Assembly: GCA_036971615.1 (NCBI GenBank)
Contig: JAYKKR010000001.1
Span: 1,364,001-1,428,000, forward strand
Reading direction: 5' to 3'
DNA length: 64,000 bases
Source of the DNA: Amyloporia xantha
Lineage: Eukaryota; Basidiomycota; Agaricomycetes; Polyporales; Adustoporiaceae
Part shown: positions 12,201-24,559 of the stretch, piece by piece
Layout of the letters: the number at the start of each line of letters is the position of its first letter
Numbering within the stretch: position 1 is the first letter of the stretch
Notes under the pieces: model-generated
Told to the model about the DNA's origin: nothing
Databases searched by the model: none
The model's input: only the letters and a program-made list of their open reading frames with translations
Translations under genes and position numbers: made by a program

Positions 12201-13063
12201 CACCGCACAAGTCCGAGAGGACGGCTTTGTCTTCGAGAGCGGAGAAGACGTCGCCGATAACCAGATGGATACCAAAACCCTTAGCCCGTGTCCGAAGTAC
12301 CGAAATCGTCTGAGGAAGCACGCCCGAGTCGACCAAGAAAGTGCGCTTCTTCTGACTAGCGTTCATAAATGCCATGACCATGCCTTCCGCTGCCGCCGTT
12401 GCTTCGTCCAAGAGGGAGGCGTTCGCGATATCCATAGATGTCAGAGACATGATCATAGTCTGGTAGTTGACCAGGGACTCGAGGCGTCCTGTTTGTTCGA
12501 GTGAGATGTATATACACGGAGAAATGTTCAAGGTATACCTTGCGCAATTTCAGGCTGGTACGGGGTATACGGGGTGTACCAAGCCGGGCTTTCCATGATC
12601 TATAGCCGCTTGGTTTCATTCAGTCAAGATATCAGGAGGATGCACGTACGTTCCGCAAAATAACCGGAGGCACTACCGCGTTGTGGTAGCCCATGCCAAT
12701 ATAGCTCTTAAAAGGTTTATTGGCCTTGCCAAGCTCTCTCGCCCTTGTATGCAACTCGGACTCGCTGAGAGAAGGTATGGAGTCATTGTTCACTGCTGTG
12801 GACGCGACTCTGATCTTCGAGGGCACCGTTGAGGCGACGAACGCGTCCATGGACTCATAGCCCAGCTGCGAAAGCATGTGCGAGACCTCATGTTCGTCAG
12901 GGCCAATATGGCGGTCAGCAAACGTGTCCAACGACGACAACAGAGACGACGGCGTGTGCGCCGTGGCCAGGCACCGTCGCGTGTACTGCCAGCTGCGACC
13001 TGGACGCGAGATAAGTCGAGGTTGAGAGAGAGATAGGCGTGCTGCATAGCTAATGGCCGCCAT
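9229..13063 (-). CDS. GCV2: Glycine dehydrogenase (decarboxylating), mitochondrial P protein
   Basis: PLP-dependent P subunit of the mitochondrial glycine cleavage system: it decarboxylates glycine and passes the aminomethyl group to lipoyl-H protein. Exon 1 (13063 to about 12650) has a presequence ([22 protein letters not shown]), then [13 protein letters not shown] and [18 protein letters not shown]. The next exons give [28 protein letters not shown], and around 12000-12250 the [20 protein letters not shown] block. The second half starts with [14 protein letters not shown]. The PLP lysine lies in NLHKTF (near 10385), followed across a resolved intron by the [12 protein letters not shown] loop. 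The last three exons join as [11 protein letters not shown] / AYGDLNLI / [14 protein letters not shown], stop at 9229. All hallmark residues are present, so the enzyme should be active. The gene has at least ten introns. Long plus-strand open frames across 11-12.5 kb are shadows of its high-GC codons. Confidence 0.95.
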
Positions 13064-13969
13064 CGAGGGCAGCTGGGGCCTCCTTACCTACCGACAGGAG
13101 GCGAGTGAGAGGAGTGATAGACGGCCAGCTCACTGCAGTGGGAAAGATATAAAAATCGTGTATTCACCGAGCCATTCACCGAGTAACGGTATATAGAGTT
13201 GGCTTATCGTCTCCAACGTCGCCCAGCCGTTTTATACTCCCGCCAACGGCCCACCAGCGCTCCGTCTTGGCGCTCGTGAAGTTTAAACCGTCTCCCGAGT
13301 CCACGGCAGCTCACTTAGGACTAGACCACCCACTGTTCCAAGGCATCCGAGGCTGTCCTCAACAGAAATGTCTGTAAAGTCGGTGTTATACTGCGGCCAT
13401 GGACGTAAATGTCATCCATACATAGTGCTAACCAGCGTAACTCGCCAATGCAGTAGATACGTAAAATCTAGGCTGAGCGCGGGCCTTGCGGAGGAAGGCT
13501 AGCGCTCGGTGAAAAAACTTTTTCACGCTCGCTGACTCGGTTCCGTCGCCGTTCCGATGGCAAGATCCCGCCCTGCATGCCATATTTGGGCCGTGTAGAT
13601 CCTTATATGTCCACTTCATCCAGTCCTCATCAAATTCGCACTGGGTCCAATTCATTTACACAATTTACATTCAAGTAGAAAAGTAGGACAACATTTTTTG
13701 CAGTATCAGAGCAGACACGCTGCACGTGCAATACTCCGTCTTCGAATCCTTGTACGTCCTCGTCTGGATACCACGAAATTACACCGATGGGTCTCAGCCA
13801 ATAATGCAGAAATAGACTCGTCATCTGCCATTATATCCCGTTAGGGCATAAGCGACATCCCATCCATATATGCGTATCTAATAAATCCCGCAACATCGTC
13901 GGATTGTTTGCTATGCCATGGATATCAGCTTTCGTGAGGTTTCATGCTCGATGCCAGCACAAATGAAAC
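13064..13969. other. Intergenic region between GCV2 and the ARMH3-like gene
   Basis: No gene is supported. It contains the GCV2 promoter on the minus strand (AT-rich TATA-like run around 13148-13156) and the 3' flank of the ARMH3-like gene. Short open frames at 13428-13824 have no recognisable features. Confidence 0.5.
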
Positions 13970-16484
13970 TTACGGTGGTTGTTCAGAGTGCAAGTCCTTC
14001 CCATAGCCAAGTCCATCGGTCTCGACCTCTTTTGATACAACACGGAGAGCACGGCTCGCAGACGTCGCTCCCGCGTCTCGAATTTTCACCTCATAGTGAT
14101 CGGTCACCGCAACTATGTTTGCCAGTGCTTCAGTCGCCCGGCCTTCTCCAGAGAAGCGGTCTCTCGAAGCACGCTTGGGCAAGGCCAATTTCTCCAGCAA
14201 GAGCTGCTGTTTTTTGAACACCGTCGCCGAGCGGACTACCTCATACTAACATAACGTCATCATCAGATAGATATTATTCACGGAACGACGTGACATACCA
14301 CAAGTTCATGTATAGCTTGCGGACTAGGGAGGATGTCACCTGAATGACACAGCGCGAGATCGAGAACAAGCAAGGTCTTCATACAATTGTCAGAGAAGCG
14401 TCCGTAGTCCTGACTGCATGACTCACTTCTTGAACAATCTGTTCAATTCCACCCGTGGTGATCAAGCTGTCTAGTTTGTTTGCCAAAAAGTCAAGCAATC
14501 CGATCAGAGCTTTCCATAGCTCTTGCCAGTGATACTCTAAAGGCCCGGTTTAGTAAAATACTCATCACAGGTAGGTCTACTTACCTAGACGAAGACGCTC
14601 TCTCTGTAAATACCATAACACACGATAGCAGACTCTGACACAGGTGCTATATGGATCCATAAGCGCATGCAGCATAATCCGGTGCACTTTGTCACTTACA
14701 TGTATGGATAGACTTCTAGCCGTTTGTGCAAGTTGTGACGCAGCCAAAGTACACAGCAATCCACCAGAGCACATATAGGCGGTCTTGGAGAACATAGCGG
14801 AAGCAGAGGGAATCTCTAAAACAAATGCGCATATAAGAACACGGGGTAAAGCGAATGCAAGCTCAGACCACGAACCTGACGGCAGAGCCTGATGTCAGCG
14901 CCCGATGTGTGACAGAGCGTATCTATAGTTATTCTGCTTTCCACCATGACAAGAAGCAGATTTAATGACAAATTGGCATAGGCAATTGCGCGAGGCGCAT
15001 GCGTTGAGGAGGCATGCGTCAGGAGGTAGGAAAACAGCGTCAAGAGGGTATACGGCAGGGGCGGTATCCGCTGTCCGGTATGCTTCTCGTCGTCTCCCTG
15101 GAGCAAGTCAGTAAATACGGCTTGAAACTTGCTGTTGGCGCTCATGAATTCGAAGATGGGCAAGAGAATGACGCAGGCTTCGATTGGCCTTTTAACCCCA
15201 GTCAACCATCGTATCAGAAGGATCATAGGGGAATGGACGCACTGGTTTTTGAAGAGTTCCCGAGGAGGATCAACGGGCGTCGCTGCAAGGGCTCGGTCAG
15301 GCCGCAGTGCAGACAAGAATGAACCAAAGGCGGATCCCAGCGTGGGCGGAGAATCGTCAGAGATGTTCTGATACGACCTAGACGAAGGTGTCAGGAACAA
15401 TCTCCGCGTGATTCAGCATCAGCCTACTTCACAACCGCGTCAGCAGCGAAGTTGGAAGCCCAGCATATTTTGCGCATGAAGTCCTCATTAGTAGTTTCTC
15501 TGATGCAGCGGAGGTAGGGATTGAGTTTCGCTGCGTCTGATTTGTGGAAATTGGCTAGGAGCGATAGCAGCAGCGCAGCTTCGAAGGTGTATTGCTCCGT
15601 TTCTGGAGACGTTACGATCTGGAAGCATTAAATAGATAAGTCTCTGGGACCCATGCATCACATACTCAACGTACCGTAACAATACATGGAAAGAGATCGC
15701 GTCGCAGGAAATAGGCTCCTGGGCTGAGTTGGCTAATGCCTGAGACCAAGACCACTGCTAGCTGCAGGACTTGGTGACACAGGCTAACTGAGACGGGCTT
15801 TTAAGTTAGACACAGCACAATTGAGCATGAGCATCGCCATACCTGGGACGGCATTGTCGCTCAGGAACTCACTAATCATGGCTGTGAGGTCCTGGACAAC
15901 ATATATTCATGACAAGAGCGGCACCTAAGCGAGGGTCAGACGTACATTGAACACTTTGTCACTCTCATGTACTCCTCCTGCGAAAACCTCCATGACCTCC
16001 CACCCGGTGAGATTCTTTCCTCAGAAGGGACCGACTCAGGATCGAGAGTGTATCCACGGCATGCACCTTCTTCACATCGTCGACATCTGACGTACGCGCA
16101 TAATGCAAGCATGAAAGTATGATACTGTTCAGAATCGGCTACTGCCAATGGGGCAGCGGTTCAGCGACGATTCAGGTTCACGTCGACAAACAAATGCCAC
16201 ACGCGCACCTTGAGCACCCCTAAACAGTCCTCCTTGCTAAGTTCGTTCGTACGAGCTGCGAGGAACTCGGATTCGACTTCCAATTGGAAGAGACCAGACC
16301 AGAACTTGGCCGCATCTTGGTTGGGGGCAATCTGTTCTGGGGTGAGACCCTGTGGTATGAGAGAACACAAGATTAGTGTGGCCGTCCTTGTTGAATATTG
16401 CGCGGTATCGCGTACGTGGAACAGCCTGTTATATGTCGTAACGAATCTAGAAGACAGAGAATCGCGTCTTGAAGACAACATCAT
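13970..16484 (-). CDS. Armadillo-like helical protein, ARMH3/DUF1741 family
   Basis: Helical-repeat protein related to metazoan ARMH3 (C10orf76), which at the Golgi binds GBF1 and PI4KB and supports secretion. Family traits visible: N-terminal RRDSLSSRFVTTYNRLFH joined over an intron to GLTPEQIAPNQDAAKFW and LFQLEVESEFLA (16200-16480); the central DUF1741 block LLTLFSYLLTHASS, AIAYANLSLNLLLVMVES, then ADIRLCRQ (14870-15060); and a C-terminal EYHWQELWKALIGLLDFL block (about 14460-14540) with ELVYEVVRSATVFKKQQ (14200-14320). The C-terminal extension after that is charged and ends EQPP. The start is inferred: two adjacent Met codons at 16484 and 16481 precede the family N-terminus, and no earlier in-frame ATG was found, but an extra 5' exon cannot be excluded. 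A GTAAG at the stop could allow a tiny final exon without changing the protein. Many introns. Confidence 0.75.
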
Positions 16485-16858
16485 CGAGTTGCCGGGACAG
16501 TCGAAATGACCGCGGTCTCTAGACCCGTCGACGTCCAATTTGATGTCGTGCGCGCGTCAAAAGATCGATATTCAAACAATTGCACTGAGAGAATTACAGC
16601 AAGCTTGGACTACACACGTTCAACATTCTACTCAACGCTACAGATAACGGACGCTGACCCCCACGCCGGCACTGCGCTCCCACAGCCTCTTCAAGCAATC
16701 TCAAAGAGCTCGGATACCCGAATGCCTCGATAATCCGTCGACTTGCGCACAGGTTTCCAGCAGATGACGCTAAGGCAACGAAACCCGGGATTTTCGTGGC
16801 GAAGGAAGAATGTCGATGACTGGAGACTGTTCAGGGCCCTGTAGAAGAGGCAGACCAG

Positions 16859-18927
16859 CTACGTCGTCCCAGTGATACCCGCATCCACCATCTCCGTGAT
16901 CCATCCCATTAGAGCCTCGTCCCGTATCCTGATTCCCTCCATCAAATGGCGCACCCCAATGAACGCCTTCCGGCCCCTCCGCTCTCCCTCTCTTTCCCTG
17001 TCCGTCCCGGCGCTCCTTTGCATAAGACTCTCGTGGTCGTCCGTCTCCTCCACAATCCCAGGGAATCCGAAATGATCCTCGTCTGCCCGTGGCGCTGCAT
17101 CTGACGATGCGAACGAGGCTCTGAAGAGCACGCGAATGCAGAGGAGGGCAGTGAGTGCGGTCGATGGCGGGTCCACTACGGGGCGTTTGTAGGTGATGGT
17201 AGTGGAGCGAGGAGGCGGAGGAGGACGGACTGTCGGGTCCGGTGTAGGATGCGGATAATTCTCAGAAGGGAGCGTGATCGTGTCAGTTTGTGACGGATCG
17301 CGAGGAGTCGGCTGCGCATCAGGTAAATGCGTAAGGGCATGACCTCGTATGTGTGCTTTTGGCAGTGGAGGGTGTGAACATGAAGCCCAAAGACACGAAA
17401 GGTGGGTGCCTTCATATGGATCGATATGCTGGTGCAAGACGTGCTCGTAAAGTTCACTTGTCGATTCGTACGGCCCTGCAGGACATTGCGATCGGTCCCA
17501 ATGGCACTTGAACTGTGCATTTGCGGACCTATCCTTGCGTCGATCAACACCACGCACAACGAACCGCTGGGGTGGGCCAGGCAGAACCATTGCTTGGGCT
17601 TGAGGAAACACCAGACTCACGTTCTTGATGACGTCTGACGCTACGAGTAGGTTGTGGGGTTCCTGATACGGTGAAAACATGTCCTTGTAAAGATTCCAAA
17701 AGTCTACTTGCGTGAGTTCACCATCCGGTTTTGCTACAAACATGGTTCTCATCCTGGAATACGAATCAATAAATTAAAGACGTGTCAAATGGAGATGTGG
17801 AGGGGAGGATCACCATTCATAGCATCGATGAGGTTCTGGCATTGGAAGTAGCCTTTCGAGCTCTTCTCCTGTTATCTCATGATCTTTCATGGAGACAGTC
17901 AGCGCTGGAATTGTATAAACAGATCCGCTGGCATCCAAAGACACCGTTTCTTCTACTTGTTCGGAGAGGAGGAGAGAGACCAAGATCCTCAACGTGGCTG
18001 GCATTCGTGGATGGAGAAGGAACGCCTTGGTCATTGGGGGATGGGAGAGGTGTGCGTGCAAGTAGCTTACAGCTGCCTCTACCAGTGGCTTGTCCGAGAA
18101 CAGAGGAAGGTATCTTACAGCAGCTTCCAATGCAGGCGAGTCCTCTGTCAAATGGACCACGTTCGCAGGATTCGACAGCAGTAAATTGAGAGTGGTCAAC
18201 GCAGCAAGGATCAACGAACGATTTGACGATCTGCCAGCAATTTCTCGGATTGGAGGCAATGGGTTGGCGAGGATAGGCGCATCAGGGGGTGGTAGATTGA
18301 GACTGGGCGCAATTGCTTGCAATAGCTCAATGATATACAAGACGAACTCTGTATTCGCGTCAGAATTGGGCGCCATGTAATGCAAAGCCAGTAGAATCAA
18401 AGGACGAGTGCGTCGGTGTTGTGTCAGCTCTTGCGCGTTGGGCTCATTGATGGCTGCATTCCGTAAGATAAAAAGCGACTCCAGTGCGTGTCTCCGTTTC
18501 TTGTCCCATTCCGGAGGCAGAGAAAACAGAGTTGCTGTTTGTGCAAATTGAGGGGATCCAACCTCGACATACCAGACAGGCCACTCAAAAAGAGCATCGG
18601 TTAACCCTGGGATGGCCCGCAAGAGAAACTGCTCATTATTGCATAGACGGCAGAGGCGATCAAGGGCCCAGGAGATCTCGGAGTCTATGCCGGAGCGTAG
18701 GGAAAGGAGCATACGGTTGTTGGGGGTGGCTTCTGTATACCATCCTACCATGCACAAATCGAGATGACCATAAGTTTTAGGACGGCCTCACGGCGTGAAG
18801 ACTCACGTTCATAATCGTCTGTGACATTCGGACGAGGCTGGGTAGCTTGAGGGGTATATGCAGACGATCTGTAGGGGACGGTTGAGGTTGACCTCGGGAC
18901 GATGGGCGCGGCAAACACAGTTGTCAT
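16859..18927 (-). CDS. RSC9: RSC complex subunit Rsc9-like (ARID2/Baf200 class)
   Basis: Subunit of the RSC/PBAF-type SWI/SNF chromatin remodeller. Three exons on the minus strand. Exon 1 starts at ATG 18927 (MTTVFAAPIVPRSTSTVPYR, Pro/Ser-rich, disordered). Exon 2 (about 18750-17810) is an all-helical armadillo-like block, for example IPGLTDALFEWPVWYVEVG and LESLFILRNAAINEPNAQEL. Exon 3 (about 17752-16859) contains an RFX-type winged-helix segment (LTQVDFWNLYKDMFSPY ... LVASDVIKNVSLVFPQA) followed by two C2H2-like fingers (FKCHW...C...H...H and LSCLWASC...H...H), then a Pro-rich linker (TVRPPPPPRS) and a final helical segment. This order (helical repeats, RFX, zinc fingers) is what fungal Rsc9 proteins show. 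The end is TGA at 16859. Confidence 0.82.
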
Positions 18928-19356
18928 AGTGGGCGGTACTCAAGTCGTAGTAGAACGTCAACGCGCTCGTCGGTTTGTGCAAGAACGCGACACACTACGC
19001 GTTACAGATCACGTGTGGCCTGTTACGCGTCACGCCCCAATACCTCATCTCGACGATGGTAGTCAACGTTCAACGTTAACGTTCATCTGCAGCGTGCGTA
19101 CCCAGCACAGTACTGTGAGTGACTTTTCATAAGCTATATCGACAATGGTTACTACAATTAGACTATCCTCAAACAATTACGATGCCATTGTCTTTTCCCG
19201 CCTGTCAGCTAGTCCACAAGTCCACATAGTCCGTAGGTCCGCCTGAAAGCCCACTATTAGTAGCGAGATCCGTCTACTTACCGCACGAGAGAGCAGCTAA
19301 TGTTTCATCAAACAGTCCGCAGGCCAAACCAGGCCAAATCTTGGTCGAACTTCCTT
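18928..19356. other. Intergenic region, RSC9 promoter side
   Basis: No gene seen. It contains repeated ACGCGT/GTTACGCGT-like words around 18960-19030 that may be promoter elements of RSC9, and the 3' flank of the next minus-strand gene. Confidence 0.45.
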
Positions 19357-21249
19357 TCATCCCAAGAATTCTTCCAAACATGACTGTATCTCCCTCCAAA
19401 ATACCTCCACAACCCCTTCCTCGAAGCCGTGTTCGTCATATCCCAGGCTCACCCACAGCCGTTCTTTGAAAGTATAGCCAAAGAGCAAGATCGCACCATG
19501 ACGCTGCCGCGAGCCCGTGGTGAGCGTGTGCAACGTGATGGTTGGGAACGTTCTATGGGCATAGATACCATCGAGATTTCCTAGGAGCGAGAGACCAAGA
19601 AGAGCCGACGAGGGCGCTGGATACCGTTCAGGGAGAATGTTCTTTATTGATGGTGTGGGCCCAGTCAAGGTTCCAACCGGAGGAGACGTAGGAGGAACCC
19701 AAGTGCCCTGCTCCTTTTCGTCGTCCTCCTTCGCCCACAGGCGTGCCCGCTCGCCCCGTTCCTTCGCCATCTGACGCGCTCTTGACACAACGAGCTTGCT
19801 CTTTGCTGCCTGGGCGCTTTGCACTTTTGCCTGTCGTGCCCGGTGCCAGAATGTCTTCTCATGATCCCCGGCCGGAAGGAAATTAGGAAGGATGACGTTG
19901 AAGTACCCGATCGCAAGGAACCAGTACGAATTCCACGGGTCCTCAGCAAGACTCTTGGCCAAGTAGGGTCTTAGATTCAAGGCTGAGTACATCATGGCTG
20001 GCATATCCGCTTTCCCCCTCCCCACTCTGGCCCAGGCGATGTTACATACGGCGAAGAGCGCAGCACTGATGCTGACCCCGCGTTCTTTGCATTTCCTGAG
20101 CATTGCCTTCGTGCGCGCCTCGGGGAACGAGATCGTAGGTACAACAGTATGCCGTTCGGCATGCTTGCGTCGAGGCAAGGTCTGCCCACCTATCAGTGAT
20201 GCATGAGAAAGGTGATGGTCGATTTCGGAGGCAGCGTTGCGCAAGCGAATCGACGAGGATGCACGAGATGGGAGGCTGGCTTCGAGAGATGGTGGGAAGG
20301 TATTTCCGTCGAGAGAATCGCTGCCACCCCAGCGTTTCTGCCATTCTTCATCGAGTATTTCGTCAAGTTCCGTGTCGCTCTTCCCACCGCCTAATAGGCC
20401 GAAGAAGTCATTTGCAAACTGGTGCAGCGCCATACCGTCGCCTATGAAATGCATTGCGCAAATGAGCAGCTCGTATGGATAATCCCCCCTCTCGATCTTG
20501 TGCGTATTCGGGACGGGTTGATCATGGTGAGTAAAGGCAGGAGAGGGAGGTGGTGTAGGGATGAGCGTTTCTAGAGGTTGTGAGAGGACAAGGTACGCAA
20601 GACGATCATTGGATAGTGTCCGCGGGCCGTTCAGGTATGAGTCGATGAGCTCTAGGAGAGATGGTCAGTGGATGATATTTTCGACACCAATGAAGATTGC
20701 CCGCACTGTTCTTGTCCTCGGTTCGATACTCAAGATTGGCATCAGCACCGGCGAGAACTTCGGCCAGAGACGAAGGACGGTCATAACTGCGATCTTTTCA
20801 ACCTCCAGCGACATGCAGTATTCGAATTATCACTTACACGAAGCGCACGTCGTCGTAACCGTGCATCTCGGCTCTCGCACAAAGTAACGGATGGCGCAGT
20901 CTCAAAATAGCCCAGACTGTCCGAACGCGTACTCGTCGTACCAGATGTTCCGGGGCGTTGAAGCCAAGGTGAAGATACCTGCACAACGTATCATGTTCAG
21001 CTCGACTGGATCACGGCCACATGGACGGCGTCCTCACATGTCATTAACCCCAGATTGACGAGCTGGAAGAAAATATGAAAGCTCGGTGTCCCCCATCTTG
21101 CGTTGGTATTGAGTACGCTTTTCACGGCACTGGTCCTGGCTATTAACCCCAGAGGCCGTCGCCGCGTCTTTGAAAACACCGTCGACATATTCCCTATACT
21201 CGTCGGCGTTGAGGGGCGGAGGCGTTGGCAGACCACTGAATGAAGACAT
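19357..21249 (-). CDS. Condensation-domain-like CoA/acyl transferase superfamily protein
   Basis: Starts at ATG 21249 with MSSFSGLPTPPPLNADEYRE and runs through exons at about 21249-21047, 20960-20830, 20670-20550 and a long last exon 20500-19357. The family hallmark HxxxDG is present as MHFIGDGMALHQFANDFF at the beginning of the last exon. Downstream are FPEARTKAMLRKCKERGVS-ISAALFAVCNIAWARV and SALNLRPYL, typical of chloramphenicol-acetyltransferase-fold proteins (NRPS C domain, alcohol acetyltransferase, WS/DGAT relatives). Proteins of this layout are common and uncharacterised in basidiomycetes. No carrier-protein or adenylation domain is fused and no NRPS lies nearby, so this is a stand-alone acyltransferase-like protein. 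Substrate unknown. The catalytic His and Asp are intact, so activity is possible. Confidence 0.7.
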
Positions 21250-22965
21250 GGTAGACAGGCCAGACCGCAGCATACGAATGTGGGGAGTTAAAGCTTCGAT
21301 CGCAACGGAAAATATCAGTCAGACAGCTGCAGCCCTCAGGGAAATAGAACTGCGGCCGGACGACGGCGCCGACATGTGGACAGAACGTACCACAGTCGAT
21401 GACAGAGAAGTTGGAGCATTAACGTGCCAGGTAATCTAGAGATCTGATTCGAGCGACTCGCCAAGTGCTGAAAATTGGATATTCAAATTTCAGGCCCTGA
21501 CTATACCCCCTAAACGTCGACTGACGTCGGCGTTATATTTATCAATACCCCATCCCGGGCAACCTGGATCTAAGAAATCAGCCGACGTCGAGCACAAAGC
21601 ACTAATCATAACGAGCGGCCTCATGCAGCAAATATCAGAATTATGTCAAAGTCTCCATATTCACTCCAACGGCTGAATCTTCACAAATGCCTGATGTGGG
21701 GTTAGGGTTGCCTCTTTCTTCAACTTTCCGGCTCTGGCTTCCCCGGAGCTCGAGGCAGGTCGTCATAGACTATAATACGGCGCACACCTCCGTCGTGTGA
21801 GAGCTTTCTCGATAGATCGGCCACGATAAGGTTCAATGTCATGGAGTGCCTTGTCGCCGGGGAATCATCGAGATGAAGGCACGAGTCGCCAGGCAGTTCG
21901 CCTGCCAACATGGGTCTAGGATACCGACAAGGGCAGGTCGAGCTAGCTTTGGTTGGAATTCGTTGTTCCTCTATTAGGAGGCGAGATAAGGTCTAGGCTT
22001 CAAAGGCCGCGCACTAACTCAGATCACTCCGGGACTCTTTTATTAGATCGGGCGACATCACAAGCAACTTTATAAACGCACGGGCGGTTGGCTCATGCTA
22101 GGATGCCAAGCGGTGCGCCGTCGAGCTTGACTTTAAGCTATCCCAAGAAAGCTATCCCCCCTTGAAAGGTGTCGCCGAGGCTCTTCGGGAATGTCGACTG
22201 CCATGTGTCTGCATGACCAAACAGAAGAGCCGCGGAAGACAAGGCGCGGTCTGAAGGCTTCCCCGCCTTGCTCTTTCGATACGTCGGGTAACGTGGTGTC
22301 ACACGACTTGATGCTATTCGGCTGAGCGCCCCTCGCCCTCGATACGAATAGAATGAACTGCAAGTCTGCCCATATCTGAAGCGAGGAGGGGCTCATCGCT
22401 CGACTGCTATGGTCACAGGTAATGCAGCGCGAATTCTATACGTAACCTCTTATCGCACGCCGCCCTAGTGACTAGTCGCCAGCACCGAGGACGAAAGAGT
22501 ACCGCGCTTATGCTGTGGCCTTATTGAACGTCTCGGGCGTGGAGCCTGGATAGAAGCCACACGTTCGTTACCTGCTCACTGAGAAGGGGATAGGTCTTAC
22601 CTCTTTACTGTAGCTGTATCCTGGCAAATGTCGGTGACTTTATATGACATGAGTTACAACTCGCGCTAATATTTGTATTAGTATCCACAACACAATAGTC
22701 CGCACATCTGCCTACGAAAGTCTTAGCTCTATCATAGCGCCAACCGTCCTACATAGAGGCGAAATGCTTCCAGGTCCTTTCAAAATACAGCGCCAAAACT
22801 GCCGAACGTAGGCCACATCACCGATCGTAACGGAACCAAAGACAAACACCATCATAAAGGGTCCACTTGCCAATGTCAAAATACACCTATCGCCGTCATA
22901 GGGTTTCAAGCAGCCTGGCTACGGCCAACAATGTCCGCCAATAACAACTGATTGCTCCATGGACG
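21250..22965. other. 1.7-kb region with no supported gene
   Basis: Only short unlinked open frames: for example minus 21911-21720 (63 codons, ends PRAPGKPEPES) and minus 22396-22133 (87 codons). Neither has a recognisable motif or clear splice partners. It may hold a decayed gene, a long non-coding transcript or only promoter DNA. It is the longest low-coding stretch outside the transposon flanks and 48-49.8 kb. Confidence 0.4.
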
Positions 22966-24559
22966 CTAGGTGTCCGTCTTCTCAATACTGTCCTGTGTGG
23001 TAAGCACAATCTCGTGGAGCTGGTCCTTTTCGAGCTGCCCTGCTTGATCCTTCATGAGACCGATGCCCGCTTCGGGGTCGTGTCTCTGATCGTCCGGCAT
23101 GGGACTCGGGCGAGGCGTGGGCTGGACCGTCTTAGCCCAGGTGTAGTATACGGTGCCGAGGGTGATAACAAGGATGGATGCCTGCGCGGTTGCTGTAGAT
23201 CAAGAGTTCAGTCACAAGTCAAACAAAGTGCACGAAACCCGTGGGAGGCATCGGCAGCGAACCGCGGTGTGTATGTGCATAAGAAGTCGCCATAATCCGG
23301 GGCCGAACAAAAGTGAATTGGGCACTTACGACGTCAGTACGTCTTCGAAGAGCCAGACGCTCAGAAGAGTCTGGATGACAGATCGCGCCGCCTATTTTTG
23401 TCCGCCATACATTCAGTCGAAAGAGGTGTAGCATGGGGGGTAGAGGGGTCTATCAGTAACTCAAATACCAATCGCCTGCCAAGCACCGGGCCTCGGAACA
23501 CCTGGCCAGGCAGAGACGGACTAGCACGTACGCTTGAGAACATATGCGTGATCGGGCTAGTGACCTTGATGCTCAGCAGGCCCGCGACACATAGGAGGAA
23601 ACCGAAGACGCCTGTGACGGCGCTGCCGACCGCAAAGACGCGCCCGCTCCACTCCGGCGACCGCGTCAGCTCAGCAAAACGGCTGGTTTCGCCCTGCAGC
23701 AGTATCACAGGGGCCAGGAAGAGCGCGGATCCGAGGTTTTGCCAGTATGCAAGCTGGATGGTGCTGTTGTTCGCGTGTGGAAGGGAGTGCTTGATGAGCA
23801 CCGAGTGCACGGCGATGAAGAGGGATGAGAAGACGCCGTAGAGAACGGAGATGGTACTCGTGTCAGGGCGCGATGTCGCTGAGATAGAGGCCAGCGAGGA
23901 GGGCGCAACGCCTAAGAAGAAACCTATCGCGACAGCAAGTGCGGCGCCAACGACAGACCTTGAAGGAAGAGAGCGCCCCTGCAAGGAGGAGACAGCAATT
24001 GTAAGGGGCAGCACGAGGCCGCGCGCGACCTACAGGATGAACAGTCACTGATGGAATCTACATCTAGTGAATGGGTGCAGGTCATGGGGTACCCACCTGG
24101 AAGAAAGACGCGTCGACGCCGCGCAGACACAGGATGTTGAAGACCAGGCCGATCACATTCACGAGCGTGACAGGGGTCAGCTTCTTGGCGGTCTTCAGGT
24201 CCAGCTTCGGAATCTCAACTTTGGGTGTGATGACCGCAGCGGCATGCAGAAGAACTACCGCGATGACAAGCTGGATGAAGAGAAACAGGAGGGGCAGCTC
24301 GGGCGAAGAGTTCAGCACTGCTTTGTTACTGCAGGCACGGAGATGAGCGTGGTTCCGACCGAGTGGCAGAGAGGCTTACACGAAGACCATCTAAATGAAC
24401 GAGGTGGTGCCGCAAACGCGTGGAGGATCCTCATTAATGAGAAACGTCAAGGCGAAACCTACGATGGAAACTCACTACTAAGGCAGCACACATGTAGAAG
24501 GAGACTACAGCAGCGACTTTCCATGGCGGGGTTGCCTCGGGCTTTCGGTTCGATTCCAT
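22966..24559 (-). CDS. SLC35-type nucleotide-sugar transporter, GDP-fucose transporter-like
   Basis: Golgi/ER antiporter of the drug/metabolite superfamily. Begins at ATG 24559 (MESNRKPEATPPWKVAAVVS, then first TM). The second exon region (about 24330-24090) gives LPLLFLFIQLVIAVVLLHAA, then KLTPVTLVNVIGLVFNILCL and RGVDASFFQVARG across an intron. Exon near 24014-23530 gives LPLTIAVSSLQG, VLYGVFSSLFIAVHSVLIKH, STIQLAYWQNLGSALFLAPV and VTGVFGFLLCVAGLLSIKVT. The C-terminal exons follow with LGTVYYTWAKTV and a soluble tail ending DSIEKTDT. Helix order and the NVIGLVFN...RGVD...FFQVARG motif match SLC35C1-type GDP-fucose transporters better than UDP-sugar transporters; GDP-mannose or another substrate remains possible. 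About ten helices expected. It is divergent from the fucosyltransferase-like gene at 25441. Confidence 0.8.

Noticed and set aside
11180..12504. Long plus-strand open frames opposite GCV2
   Set aside because: They are antisense shadows of GC-rich GCV2 codons; all conserved P-protein motifs are on the minus strand.
19357..21249. NRPS or secondary metabolite cluster
   Set aside because: Only an isolated condensation-like domain is present; there is no adenylation, carrier, PKS or tailoring cluster nearby.
3953..22736. 14-bp word AGTCTTAGCTCTAT shared by 3953-3966 and about 22720-22733 as a dispersed repeat
   Set aside because: Several 14-bp matches are expected by chance in 64 kb, and the flanks do not align further.
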